Assembly: GCA_903837605.1 (NCBI GenBank)
Contig: CAILVF010000053.1
Location: 1-64,000, forward strand
Direction of reading: 5' to 3'
Source: an uncultured Bacteroidales bacterium
Lineage (GTDB): Bacteria > Bacteroidota > Bacteroidia > Bacteroidales > FEN-979
Length of the DNA: 64,000 nucleotides
The notes under the pieces are model-generated. The model made no database searches and was not told the DNA's origin. It worked only from the letters and a program-made list of their open reading frames with translations. The first letter of the stretch is position 1; the number at the start of each line of letters is the position of its first letter. Of this stretch, positions 25,808 to 35,500 are shown piece after piece. The translations under genes and the position numbers were made by a program.

Positions 25808-28800
25808 ATGAAAAAGATTATACTTCTTTTCGTCTCCCTGATAATTTCATTGGTGACCTTTTCTCAGACTGGCCCGCCTCCAAAGCCCAGTTACATCATT
25901 GGCCCTTCACAAATATGCGTTCCTTCCGAGGTAGAACCTTCTTATTCGGTCGACCCGATAAGCAGTGCTACATCTTTTGTCTGGATCCTCCCACCTGATG
26001 CCGTTATAACCAGCGGGTTTGGAACCAGACTCATCAAAGTGGCTTATCCCTACCCCCGAAAATCAGGATGTTTAATAGTATATGCATTAAATTCTTACGG
26101 GGGATCGTTTTTAAGGGATCTTTATATTGACAGCTATAATAAACCGGTCCCTGCGATGAGCGGACCTGCAAATGTAAGTGTGGGATCAACAGGCAATATT
26201 TATACTACCGATGCCGGGATGAGCGGTTACACCTGGACAGTTTCTTCGGGAGGGATTATCACTTCAGGAGGAGGGACATGGAACAATTCAGTTACCGTTA
26301 CCTGGACAACCCAGGGCACGCAGTCCGTATCGGTTAATTATACTGATGGCAATGGCTGTAGTGCAAATCCTGTCCCTGTTTATTATGTTACCGTTAATCC
26401 GGTTCAAGTTGGAAATGTTAGCAACAATCTGTATACTCCTCAACAATCTGACAATTCATCCCTGGACCTTTCAGGGGGATGTTCACCCAATTCAAACAGC
26501 TCTTCAATGCCTCCTGGTGATCCCCAAATCCTCACTGGGATTGCTGAAATCTGCGTGCCATCCACCGGAGTTGGTTATGCAGTTGATGAATGTTACGGCG
26601 CAACATCCTATGCCTGGTATGTTCCGCCGGGTGCTGTGATAACTTCAGGTGAGGGAACCCGTTCTATCAAAGTGGATTTTCCTCCGGGCGCACTTACTGG
26701 AAGTGTATTTGTTTATGGGGTTAACGATGCAGGAGGAGGAAGGTACAAAGCGATGTATGTAACCTGTTACAATCGTCCAACCATTACAGTTTCGGGTCCG
26801 GATATTGTTTGTGCCGGATCAGCAGGCAACACATATACTACCCAGTCAGGAATGAGTTCTTATACCTGGTCGGTTTCTTCAGGAGGGGTTATCACTTCAG
26901 GAGGAGGGTCGTGGAACAATTCAGTTACCGTTACCTGGACAAGCCAGGGCACAAAGTCAGTATCGGTTAATTATACTGATGGCAATGGCTGTTGTGCCCA
27001 AAGCCCTGCTGTCTTCAATGTAACGGTAAATCCGATTGTCACCCCGGGGATAACCATAGCTGCTTCAGCTAATCCATCCTGCACGGGCAGCACCGTTACA
27101 TACACTGCTTCTCCGGTTAACGGTGGACCTGCTCCTTCCTATCAGTGGAAAGTTAACGGGATCAATTCCGGAACCAACAATGCAAGCTTTTCCTTTATTC
27201 CGGCGCAAAATGACCTGGTAAGTTGTATAATGACAACCAGTCTGCCGTGCGCTACAATCAATACTGCAACATCCAATCAGATAAACATGTCGGTTAAAAC
27301 CGTGCCAACAGTAAACGCCGGCCCCGATCAGAATATCTGCGCCGGAAACAACCTTCAGCTCAGCGGAAGAGGGTTAAGTAACCCCACTTTGAATACTTGT
27401 ACATCAGCTTGCAGCATGCCGCCGACCTGTACTTCCGGTTCAGGAAATGCGACCTATGAATATATAACCAATGTAACCCTGAATGGTGCCAATCAGTCCA
27501 GCGGAGCCACTACTTATTCAAATTACACGGGATATACCCTCGCAACCCTGAAAAAGGACTCTGTATATACCATATCCGGAATGATCAATGCATTAGGAGG
27601 GGAAAATCTTTATGCATTTTTCGATTGGAACCGGAATGGAGTTTTCGACACCCCGGAAACTGAAGTCATCGGTGAATATGCAGGCTCCGGGTTGATTTCT
27701 TTTAGTCATACTTTCTCTGTCCCTTCCACTGCAGTTCTGGGTGAGTTAAAGATGCGCATCACTGTTAAATACGGTTCCGCCCCTGAACCATGTGAACCGT
27801 ACTCCTATGGTGAGACTGAAGACTACCGCATCGAAGTTCAATCGATCACAGGAGAGCCGGTAACTTTCTCGTGGACAGGGCCCGGCGGTTTTTCTTCTGC
27901 TTTGCAGAACCCTTTGATCTCAAATGTAACTGGTTCTAATGGAGGTTATTATATTCTCACGACAACCAATGCTGCAGGCTGCTCGTTGCACGACAGCATG
28001 TATGCCGGCATACAACCACCTCCCGTTCCGGTGATCACCGGACCAACCAATTCATGTGCATTTTCTTATGAATCATACAGCACCGCGGCAGGAATGAACA
28101 ATTATGTATGGGGTATTTCCGACAGTTCATATATCATTTCAGGCAACGGAACAAATACTGTCCAGGTTCTCTGGGGAAGGGCCGGTTCAAGATTCGTGAC
28201 CCTGGAAAGTACCAATGCGGCCGGCTGTGTCTCGGCTGTTCCAACGAAATATAATGTTGTCGTGAACCCCGTGCCATCGCCCACCCTCATCGGAGATGAC
28301 ACCATTTGCATAGGTGCCGGCACAAGTGTCTATTCTACTGACGCAGGCATGGCAGATTACTCATGGACCCTCCCCTGGGGTGGCAGCATAATAAGCGGAA
28401 GCGGCACGAATACTATAACCGTGGGGTGGACAGCTTCCGGGTATCATACGATCGGTGTTACATGCACCAACGCCTACGGATGTTCGGGCAATACCTCAAA
28501 GCAGGTGATAGCGCAGGATGTTCCCGGTTCGGCAATGACCATCTGGGGTACCGATACTGTAAGTCCCGGACAGACCAATGTTTCTTACATGACTCCCTAC
28601 ATTATGAATGCCACGGATTATATATGGACAATTCCACCAGGAGCCTCAATTGTTTTTGGCGACCATACCAACATGATCAGGGTAGATTTTTCACTTGCCG
28701 CTCAATCGGGGAACATCACAGTAATTGGTGTCAACAGCTGCGGAACCGGTACTGCAGGTCCTTCTTTCCCTGTCACAGTTAGCAATGTATATAAAAGCAT

Positions 28801-29992
28801 CAGTGGATTGTTTACATACGAGAATCTGCAAACTACACCACTCGATTCGCTTTTGGTCTTTCTCCTTCAGAACAACAGCAAGGTGGACTCGGTACGCACC
28901 AATCTTTCGGGGCAATACATATTTTCATCAAAAGCCCCGGGAACTTATAGAATCAACGCAACCAGCCGTAAGCCATTGAGCGGTGTCAACGGAACCGACG
29001 CACTCAAGATTCAACTCCATTTTATTCATTCGTATGAACTTAGTACTCCGATATGCCTGTTGGCCGCCGATGTTAATAATTCGAATTTTATCAACGGCAC
29101 CGACGCAATCAAGGTGAAACGGCGTTTTGCAGAACTGGATACTTTTTTCGACAGGGGTGACTGGGTCTTTTGTAAGCCGACAGGAGGTGATACAGTTATC
29201 CTGGGGTCAACCGACATAGTTCAGGATTTTCAGGGCTTATGCGTCGGAGATGTCAACGGATCCAATATCCCGGGAACGGGGGTTAAAACAAACCGAATGC
29301 TAAGCCTGGACCAATACGGCTATATCGAAGCCATGCCAGGCGATGAAATTGAGATCCCTGTATTTGTAAACCAAACAATAGACATCGGAGCTATCTCCCT
29401 GGTGGTAGGATATCCTGAACAGCTGATGCAAGTAAAAGAGATCCGTTTCCAACCGGGAATACCATTATATACGTTTAAAAACGGAATGATCCGCCTGGTA
29501 TGGTCTGAAATCCAACCATTGATGCTCAAGATAAATGAACCTGTAATGACTCTTGTAGTTAAACTCTCTGATCAATTCGGGATGAACGACAGAATCGCCC
29601 TTTCGCTTAAACCTGAATCGGAAGTCGCAGATTCATGGGGTGCTGTATATGACAACTTGATTCTGAAGGCTCCTGTAGTAATTCATAAGAAAGCAGATGC
29701 CATCGTGGACTCCCGGTTACAAGTATCACAGTTTCTGGTTTATCCGAATCCATGCGATGAACAACTCTTTGTGGATTATCTGATCCCTGAATCCGGAAAA
29801 ATCATTATCAGGATGATCAATATGCTGGGACAATCAATTGATATTATGACAGCGATGCAGTCTCCCGGAAAACATCATACTTCTCTTGACCTGTCAGGTT
29901 TTAACCAGGGTGTTTATTATCTTGAATTTGAATACAGCAATGAGCAAGGCAAAACCGTGATTTGCCGAAAAGTGTTGGTGACCCATATGTAG
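25808..29992 (+). CDS. Secreted PKD-like / GEVED / dockerin-like / cohesin-like protein with T9SS sorting domain
   Basis: 1394 residues. Signal peptide 1-20. Several PKD-like Ig domains fill residues ~30-560 and ~690-990 (e.g. NIYTTDAGMSGYTWTVSSGG and VSVNYTDGNGC, duplicated). A GEVED-type domain lies at about 545-680 (FFDWNRNGVFDTPETEVIG, then YGETEDYRIEV). Residues ~996-1160 repeat the beta-sandwich plus dockerin-like module of the preceding gene (SGVNGTDALKIQLHF, ADVNNSNFINGTDAIKVKRR, CVGDVNGSN). Residues ~1170-1300 look cohesin-like (PGDEIEIPVFVNQTIDIGAI, then SLVVGYPEQLMQV). The last ~85 residues are a type A sorting domain of the type IX secretion system (VYPNPCDEQLFVDY, then INMLGQSI). 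Expected to be exported through T9SS and anchored at the surface, perhaps as a scaffold. Confidence 0.85.
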   Translation: MKKIILLFVSLIISLVTFSQTGPPPKPSYIIGPSQICVPSEVEPSYSVDPISSATSFVWILPPDAVITSGFGTRLIKVAYPYPRKSGCLIVYALNSYGGSFLRDLYIDSYNKPVPAMSGPANVSVGSTGNIYTTDAGMSGYTWTVSSGGIITSGGGTWNNSVTVTWTTQGTQSVSVNYTDGNGCSANPVPVYYVTVNPVQVGNVSNNLYTPQQSDNSSLDLSGGCSPNSNSSSMPPGDPQILTGIAEICVPSTGVGYAVDECYGATSYAWYVPPGAVITSGEGTRSIKVDFPPGALTGSVFVYGVNDAGGGRYKAMYVTCYNRPTITVSGPDIVCAGSAGNTYTTQSGMSSYTWSVSSGGVITSGGGSWNNSVTVTWTSQGTKSVSVNYTDGNGCCAQSPAVFNVTVNPIVTPGITIAASANPSCTGSTVTYTASPVNGGPAPSYQWKVNGINSGTNNASFSFIPAQNDLVSCIMTTSLPCATINTATSNQINMSVKTVPTVNAGPDQNICAGNNLQLSGRGLSNPTLNTCTSACSMPPTCTSGSGNATYEYITNVTLNGANQSSGATTYSNYTGYTLATLKKDSVYTISGMINALGGENLYAFFDWNRNGVFDTPETEVIGEYAGSGLISFSHTFSVPSTAVLGELKMRITVKYGSAPEPCEPYSYGETEDYRIEVQSITGEPVTFSWTGPGGFSSALQNPLISNVTGSNGGYYILTTTNAAGCSLHDSMYAGIQPPPVPVITGPTNSCAFSYESYSTAAGMNNYVWGISDSSYIISGNGTNTVQVLWGRAGSRFVTLESTNAAGCVSAVPTKYNVVVNPVPSPTLIGDDTICIGAGTSVYSTDAGMADYSWTLPWGGSIISGSGTNTITVGWTASGYHTIGVTCTNAYGCSGNTSKQVIAQDVPGSAMTIWGTDTVSPGQTNVSYMTPYIMNATDYIWTIPPGASIVFGDHTNMIRVDFSLAAQSGNITVIGVNSCGTGTAGPSFPVTVSNVYKSISGLFTYENLQTTPLDSLLVFLLQNNSKVDSVRTNLSGQYIFSSKAPGTYRINATSRKPLSGVNGTDALKIQLHFIHSYELSTPICLLAADVNNSNFINGTDAIKVKRRFAELDTFFDRGDWVFCKPTGGDTVILGSTDIVQDFQGLCVGDVNGSNIPGTGVKTNRMLSLDQYGYIEAMPGDEIEIPVFVNQTIDIGAISLVVGYPEQLMQVKEIRFQPGIPLYTFKNGMIRLVWSEIQPLMLKINEPVMTLVVKLSDQFGMNDRIALSLKPESEVADSWGAVYDNLILKAPVVIHKKADAIVDSRLQVSQFLVYPNPCDEQLFVDYLIPESGKIIIRMINMLGQSIDIMTAMQSPGKHHTSLDLSGFNQGVYYLEFEYSNEQGKTVICRKVLVTHM

Positions 29993-30026
29993 CCTGGCTC
30001 GCCCAAATGAATTTGAAAAGCAGTAA

Positions 30027-30070
30027 AAACAGAAAAGCCTTTTCGTTGAAACGAAAAGGCTTTTCTGTTT
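30027..30070. terminator. Bidirectional terminator hairpin next to tRNA-Pro
   Basis: A perfect 20-bp inverted repeat (AAACAGAAAAGCCTTTTCGT and its complement) with a 4-nt loop. It follows the PKD/cohesin-like gene on the plus strand and sits 1 nt beyond the 3' end of tRNA-Pro on the minus strand, where T-rich sequence follows. Confidence 0.88.
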
Positions 30071-30071
30071 G

Positions 30072-30145
30072 TCGGGGCGAGAAGACTCGAACTTCCGACC
30101 CCTTGCACCCCATGCAAGTACGCTAGCCAACTGCGCCACGCCCCG
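30072..30145 (-). tRNA. tRNA-Pro (anticodon GGG)
   Basis: 74 nt on the minus strand. Acceptor CGGGGCG/CGCCCCG, D-stem GCGC/GCGT, anticodon arm CTTGC-ATGGGGT-GCAAG with anticodon GGG, T-arm GGAAG-TTCGAGT-CTTCT, discriminator A. C at position 1 and the ATGGGGT loop are both typical of bacterial tRNA-Pro(GGG). CCA is not encoded. A well-formed promoter lies just upstream. Confidence 0.95.
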
Positions 30146-30164
30146 ATATCCCGAATTGGGAGTG

Positions 30165-30194
30165 CAAAGATAGAAAGAATATTCAATATTTCAA
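30165..30194 (-). promoter_or_regulatory. Promoter (TTG-N19-TATCTTTG) of tRNA-Pro
   Basis: On the minus strand TTG (30194-30192) is followed after 19 nt by TATCTTTG (30172-30165), a full match to the Bacteroidota promoter. It ends 19 nt before the tRNA 5' end. Confidence 0.6.
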
Positions 30195-30256
30195 GGGTAA
30201 TTTTGGGCAATACATTCCCAGCCCGGCATCAACCTGCACAGAGGATGCAATCCCCC

Positions 30257-31333
30257 TTAATGGTCAATGCCATACCGCGATAATATCCCTCCCCATGCGT
30301 CGCTGTCAATCACATTCAGAAGTGCAGGGTTGATGCGGTCGATCAGGTCCTTATTGCTCTTGGCGGCCATGAAAGAAAAATACTGAAGGTTTAATCCGCT
30401 GGGAATGATCACAATCTTGCCCTTCAGGTTATACCTTTCGACAAGGTACTGCATTATAGCCTGGTCATAAACAAATGCATCGGTGAGCCCTGAAGACACA
30501 GCTGTAAGACCTTCCCAGGGCGACAGGAAGGAAGAGTATGGGATGTTATGCCTGCTCAGGGTTTCGGCATACCCCGTTTTATATACCGCTCCCACTTTGC
30601 AATGGCTCAGGTCGCCGGGATTCTTTATCTGGGACTGAAGTCGCGTGACTGTAAGCTCAGAGGAGATCATTCCAGATGCAATAAAGAACATTCCGATCGC
30701 GAAAAACATCCACACCATAGCCAGGGCTCTGCCAAGGCCGGTTCTGGGAATCATATCACCGTAACCTACGGTGGTCATGGTAACAAAAGCCCACCAGATG
30801 CCATCTGTCACACCCATTATCCCGGGCCGGAATTGCTTCGGATTCGCCTTTCGTTCGGCAAGCCAGAGAAAAATCGCAAAGATTGTTGCAATAAGCAGGA
30901 TTGCCATTAAGGAACGCATGATCTTCCATGAAAATATATTTTTAAACAGCTGGAAATATGGAGATTGTTTCTCGATGCGGGTCGCAATCCCCATATTGGA
31001 AATATAGAAAGGAATGGTCATCCTGAACTTCCCCAAACGCTCGCTTGTTGCGGTCAGCGGAAGGATAGTGAGGTCGATTACCCCTTTGCTCAGATCCTGC
31101 AAAAGAGTGTCACGTGAACGGTAAACCTTGTATTCATATGACAGTTTCAGGGAGTCGCTGATCAGCCTCCACAGATCAACGGAAACCCCCGAAAAATTGC
31201 CCTTTTCGTTAATAATATAGGGAGGGGCATAAGTAATGCCGATTTTGAGCTTTTGTTCTCCCTGGTATCCTGATGCCAGGGTTAAAGACAGGAAAACCGG
31301 GAAAAGTAACAGGATCAGTATGGATCGTTTCAT
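30257..31333 (-). CDS. GluR0-like ligand-gated potassium channel
   Basis: 358 residues from MKRSILILLL; an in-frame ATG 22 codons upstream falls in non-signal sequence. Order of parts: signal peptide (1-20), first lobe of a periplasmic solute-binding domain (KIGITYAPPYIINEKGNFSGVSVD, ~30-130), a membrane helix (~145-165), a pore loop with the K+ selectivity filter TTVGYGD at about 185, a second membrane helix, then the second binding lobe (~235-355, e.g. LTDAFVYDQAIMQYLVE). This is the layout of prokaryotic ionotropic glutamate receptors, in which a split amino-acid-binding domain gates a K+ pore in the inner membrane. The ligand is unknown. The gene stands alone between tRNA-Pro and a simple repeat. 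Confidence 0.88.
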   Translation of the reverse strand: MKRSILILLLFPVFLSLTLASGYQGEQKLKIGITYAPPYIINEKGNFSGVSVDLWRLISDSLKLSYEYKVYRSRDTLLQDLSKGVIDLTILPLTATSERLGKFRMTIPFYISNMGIATRIEKQSPYFQLFKNIFSWKIMRSLMAILLIATIFAIFLWLAERKANPKQFRPGIMGVTDGIWWAFVTMTTVGYGDMIPRTGLGRALAMVWMFFAIGMFFIASGMISSELTVTRLQSQIKNPGDLSHCKVGAVYKTGYAETLSRHNIPYSSFLSPWEGLTAVSSGLTDAFVYDQAIMQYLVERYNLKGKIVIIPSGLNLQYFSFMAAKSNKDLIDRINPALLNVIDSDAWGGILSRYGIDH

Positions 31334-31391
31334 TGCAGTAATGGATTGAACAGTAAAAATAGAGATTTCCAATTTAAATCTGCAGTGGAAC

Positions 31392-31454
31392 TTCACCATT
31401 CACCATTTACCAGTCACTATTCACCGTTCACCTTTCACCAGTCACTATTCACTG
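31392..31454. repeat. Degenerate TTCACC/TCACTATTCAC simple repeat
   Basis: A run of 7-9-nt units such as TTCACCA, TTCACCG and TCACTATTCAC in the gap between the GluR0-like gene and trxB. Related runs lie at 42271-42302 and 63268-63336 (the latter as GTGACTG on the plus strand). Confidence 0.75.
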
Positions 31455-31462
31455 ATTTTCCC

Positions 31463-31470
31463 TACCTTTG
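31463..31470 (+). promoter_or_regulatory. -7 element (TACCTTTG) of trxB
   Basis: TACCTTTG matches TAnnTTTG and ends 23 nt before the trxB ATG. It lies directly after the simple repeat, which occupies the place of any -33 box. Confidence 0.42.
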
Positions 31471-31493
31471 CTGAAGTAAAAACTATCAGGATC

Positions 31494-32429
31494 ATGAGCG
31501 AAAATGTTGAACATATAAGGTGCCTGATCATAGGATCAGGGCCTGCAGGATATACAGCAGCCATTTATGCGGCAAGAGCCGATCTGAAGCCGGTAATTTA
31601 CCAGGGAATGCAGCCGGGCGGACAGCTTACAATAACCACCGAAGTTGAAAACTTTCCCGGTTATCCTAAGGGAATTACCGGCCCTGAAATGATGGAAGAA
31701 TTCAAACAACAGGCCGAGAGATTCGGAACCCAGATCAGGTTTGGAGTTGTGACTTCGGTTGATTTTCAAAACCATCCTTTTACAGTGACTGCGGATGACG
31801 GAAAAACGGTCAAGGCAGAAACTGTAATTATTGCTACCGGTGCATCGGCCAAATGGCTGGGGATAGAGTCTGAAAAGAAATTCATGGGCATGGGCGTTTC
31901 CGGCTGTGCAACCTGCGATGGTTTCTTTTATCGCGGGAAAGATGTTGCCATTGTAGGAGGGGGAGATACGGCAGCTGAAGAAGCAACCTATCTTGCCAAA
32001 CTTTGTAAAAAAGTATACATGATCCACCGCCGCGACGAATTACGCGCATCCAAAGCCATGCAAAATAAAGTTTTCAATACGCCGAACATTGAAATGATCT
32101 GGAACAGCATACCTGATGAAGTATTGGGAGACGAAAGCGGGGTTACCGGGGTCCGCGTACGCAATATAAAATCGGGAGAATCCCGTGATATCACTGTTCA
32201 CGGCTTGTTTGTCGCCATAGGCCATAAGCCCAATACAGAGATCTTCCAGGGACAACTCGAGCTGGATGATATGAGCTATATCAAGACAGTGCCCGGCTCA
32301 ACCAGGACCAGCGTGGAAGGTGTTTTTGCCGCCGGCGACGTTCAGGACCATCACTACCGCCAGGCCATTACCGCTGCCGGAACCGGCTGCATGGCGGCTA
32401 TCGAAGCAGAAAGGTTTTTAACTTCATGA
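31494..32429 (+). CDS. trxB: Thioredoxin-disulfide reductase
   Basis: NADPH-dependent flavoenzyme that reduces oxidised thioredoxin in the cytosol. 311 residues, the usual length. FAD motif GSGPAGYTAAIYAARA at about 14-29, redox-active CATC in SGCATCDGFFYRG at about 140, NADPH motif GGGDTAAEEA, and the C-terminal FAD-contact motif VFAAGDVQDHHYRQAITAAG. The next gene, purL, starts 105 nt downstream; no functional link is evident. Confidence 0.96.
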   Translation: MSENVEHIRCLIIGSGPAGYTAAIYAARADLKPVIYQGMQPGGQLTITTEVENFPGYPKGITGPEMMEEFKQQAERFGTQIRFGVVTSVDFQNHPFTVTADDGKTVKAETVIIATGASAKWLGIESEKKFMGMGVSGCATCDGFFYRGKDVAIVGGGDTAAEEATYLAKLCKKVYMIHRRDELRASKAMQNKVFNTPNIEMIWNSIPDEVLGDESGVTGVRVRNIKSGESRDITVHGLFVAIGHKPNTEIFQGQLELDDMSYIKTVPGSTRTSVEGVFAAGDVQDHHYRQAITAAGTGCMAAIEAERFLTS

Positions 32430-32534
32430 TATATCCGGCGAAGCATTTCACACAAACCGCCCCGGGTGCAGCGCAGCCAACCCAGGCGGCGGTGTGAAGA
32501 TGCCAGTGTCAAAACGATCTAAAGAAAAGCAAAC
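32430..32534 (+). other. GC-rich imperfect inverted repeat between trxB and purL
   Basis: TTTCACAC at the left and GTGTGAAG at the right frame two GC-rich arms (ACCGCCCCGGG and CCCAGGCGGCG) that can pair imperfectly around a ~16-nt loop. No T-tract follows, so it is not a classical terminator, and I do not recognise a known riboswitch. It may form structure in the purL leader. Confidence 0.35.
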
Positions 32535-35500
32535 ATGCTGACCTTTTTCAGAAACATCGACAAATATTACGCAGTGGAACACCAGGATCCACTGTCGGCA
32601 ACAGATACGGAAAGACTGGTTTGGCTGTTCGGCGATGCAGAATGCATCGCCGAACCTGCTTTACAGGGAACTTTTGTAGGGCCGCGCAAGGAAATGATCA
32701 CACCCTGGAGCACCAATGCCGTCGAGATAACACAGAATATGGGGATCAGGGGGATCAGCAGGATAGAAGAGTTTCTCCATGATCCCGCATCCCGCATCCC
32801 GCATCCCGACTACGACCCCATGCTCCAGAATATATACCAGGGCCTGAACCAGGAAAGCTTCCATATACTCCATGAACCGGAACCTGTAATTTATATAGAC
32901 GATCTTGAATCATACAATACCGCCCAGGGACTTGCGCTTAGCAGCGAAGAAATAGATTACCTGGCCGGCCTGAGCAAAAAAATCGGCCGCAAGCTTACCG
33001 ACAGCGAGGTCTTTGGTTTTTCCCAGGTCAACTCAGAGCACTGCCGCCATAAGATATTTAACGGCCTGTTTATTATTGACGGCAATGAGATGACCGAGTC
33101 GCTTTTTGCCCTGATTAAAAAGACATCCAAAGAAAATCCCAATTTCCTTGTTTCCGCCTATAAAGACAATGTAGCTTTCATCACCGGGCCGAAGATTGAA
33201 CAGTTCGCACCAGGCAATCCGCAGAAAGCCGACTTCTTTTTTATCCGTGATATTGATTCGGTAATCTCCCTGAAGGCCGAAACCCATAATTTCCCTACGA
33301 CTGTTGAACCTTTTAACGGTGCAGCCACGGGCAGCGGGGGAGAGATCCGCGACCGCATGGCCGGCGGAAAAGGCAGCATCCCCATGGCAGGAACTGCCGT
33401 TTACATGACTTCCTATCCCAGGCTGGAAGGAGGAAGGGAATGGGAAAAGGCATTTCCGGCCCGGAAATGGCTGTATAAAAACCCTGAAGATCTCCTTATC
33501 AAAGCTTCCAACGGGGCAAGCGATTTTGGGAATAAATTCGGCCAGCCTCTTATCTGCGGCTCGCTTCTCACATTTGAACATGCTGAAAATAACAAGGTTT
33601 TCGGGTATGACAAGGTGATCATGCTTGCAGGCGGCATTGGTTATGGGAAAAAGGAAGACAGCCTGAAAGACGAACCTGAAGGCGGTGAAATCATCGTCAT
33701 ACTGGGTGGCGACAACTACCGTATCGGCATGGGAGGAGGCGCAGTGTCCTCGGTAGCCACAGGCGAATACGGGAATGCCATTGAGCTGAACGCGGTCCAG
33801 CGTTCGAATCCCGAAATGCAGAAAAGGGTCTTCAATGCCATACGCGCCATGGTAGAAATGGAGAAGAACCCTGTAGTTTCAATCCACGACCACGGAGCAG
33901 GCGGGCACCTGAATTCAATATCCGAACTGGTTGAAGCCACTGGGGGAGAGATCCATATCGATGCCCTCCCTATAGGCGATCCTACCCTTAGCGACAGGGA
34001 GATCATTAGCAATGAATCCCAGGAGAGAATGGGACTGCTGATAAAGGATGAAGATATTTCACTGCTTGAGCAGGTTGCCCAACGTGAAAGGGCCCCGATA
34101 TATCATGCAGGAAAAGCTACCGGTGACCACCAGCTTGTCTTTGAAGACCGCCGTAACGGAAGCCATCCCATCGACCTCAATGTGGATGATTTCTTCGGCA
34201 AACCCCCGAAGACGATCATGAGAGACAGCACGGATGCAAACAGCAAATACGCTAAGGTCCCTGCACCGGTTCCCGGTTCCCGGATCCCGGATCCCGATTT
34301 GCAGAAGCTGCTCGAACAGCTTCTGCAAATCGAAGCCGTCGCCTGCAAGGACTGGCTGACCAACAAGGTTGACCGGGCAGTCTCGGGAAAAATTGCGATG
34401 CAGCAAACCTGCGGCCCTATTCAGCTTCCGCTGAACAACCTCGGAGTGGTCGCCCTGGATTACAGGGGCGAAAAAGGTATTGCCACTTCTTTTGGCCATG
34501 CCCCTGCCGCCGGGCTTATCGATCCTGCCGCCGGGTCCAGGCTTTCGATTGCCAAAGCATTGACAAACCTGATGTGGGCTCCCCTTACATTTGGTTTGAA
34601 AGGCGTTTCGCTCAGCGCCAACTGGATGTGGCCTTGTAAAAACGCAGGAGAAGATGCAAGGCTCTATAAGGCTGTCCAAGCGGTCAGCGAATTTGCCATC
34701 AACCTTGGCATTAACATCCCCACTGGGAAAGACAGCCTTTCAATGACCCAAAAATATCCCGGCGGGGAAATAGTGTATTCTCCAGGCACCGTAATAATTT
34801 CAGCTGTAGCCGAAGTTTCCGAAGTGCGCAAAGCGGTGAGCCCGCTTATTTCGACAAGAGAAGGAACGGTTCTGTTATACATAAACCTGACTGCGGATGA
34901 GTATTCCCTGGGCGGCAGCAGCTTTGCCCAGACTGTAAACAGGCTCGGCGACTCTGCACCGGATATCAAAAACCCGGGTGCTTTTGCTGCTGCCTTTACC
35001 GTCATCCAGGGTTGGATCAATGCCGGCAGGATACTTGCCGGTCATGATATTGCTGCCGGCGGACTTATAACAACCCTGCTCGAAATGGCTTTCCCGCATA
35101 CAAGTCTTGGCCTGGAGATTGATCTGGACGATACAGGGGAAGAAGACCTGGTCAAATTGCTGTTTTCGGAAAATCCCGGGATTGTGATCCAGGTAAATGG
35201 AAGCGACGTTTCAGCCATGCAATCCGAAATTGAAACATCCACAGGCCTGAAGGCTCGCACTATCGGCCGCCCGTCGGATGAACGCAGAATGATCATCCGC
35301 CATCATAAACAATCCTGGTCCTTCGATATAGACCATTACAGGGATATATGGTTTAAAACTTCATACCTGCTCGACCGCAGGCAATGCGGCGAGAAACTGG
35401 CACTTGAACGTTATACCAATTACAGGAACCAGCCGTTGAAATTCAGGTTCTCCGAAACGTTCACAGGCAAAGCCAAACAGTACGGCATAGACATGGAACG

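Noticed and set aside
25587-30145. Integrative element inserted at tRNA-Pro
   Set aside because: The repeat of the tRNA 3' end is suggestive, but there is no integrase, transposase or phage gene in the 4.4 kb, only one secreted-protein gene; kept as a question, not as a mobile element.
32430-32534. Cobalamin-type riboswitch before purL (a GCCAGTG stretch is present)
   Set aside because: The B12-box sequence and the other conserved elements are missing, and purL is not a usual target.
33033-33581. 182-codon minus-strand open frame inside purL
   Set aside because: Lies entirely within the conserved AIRS-like part of PurL.
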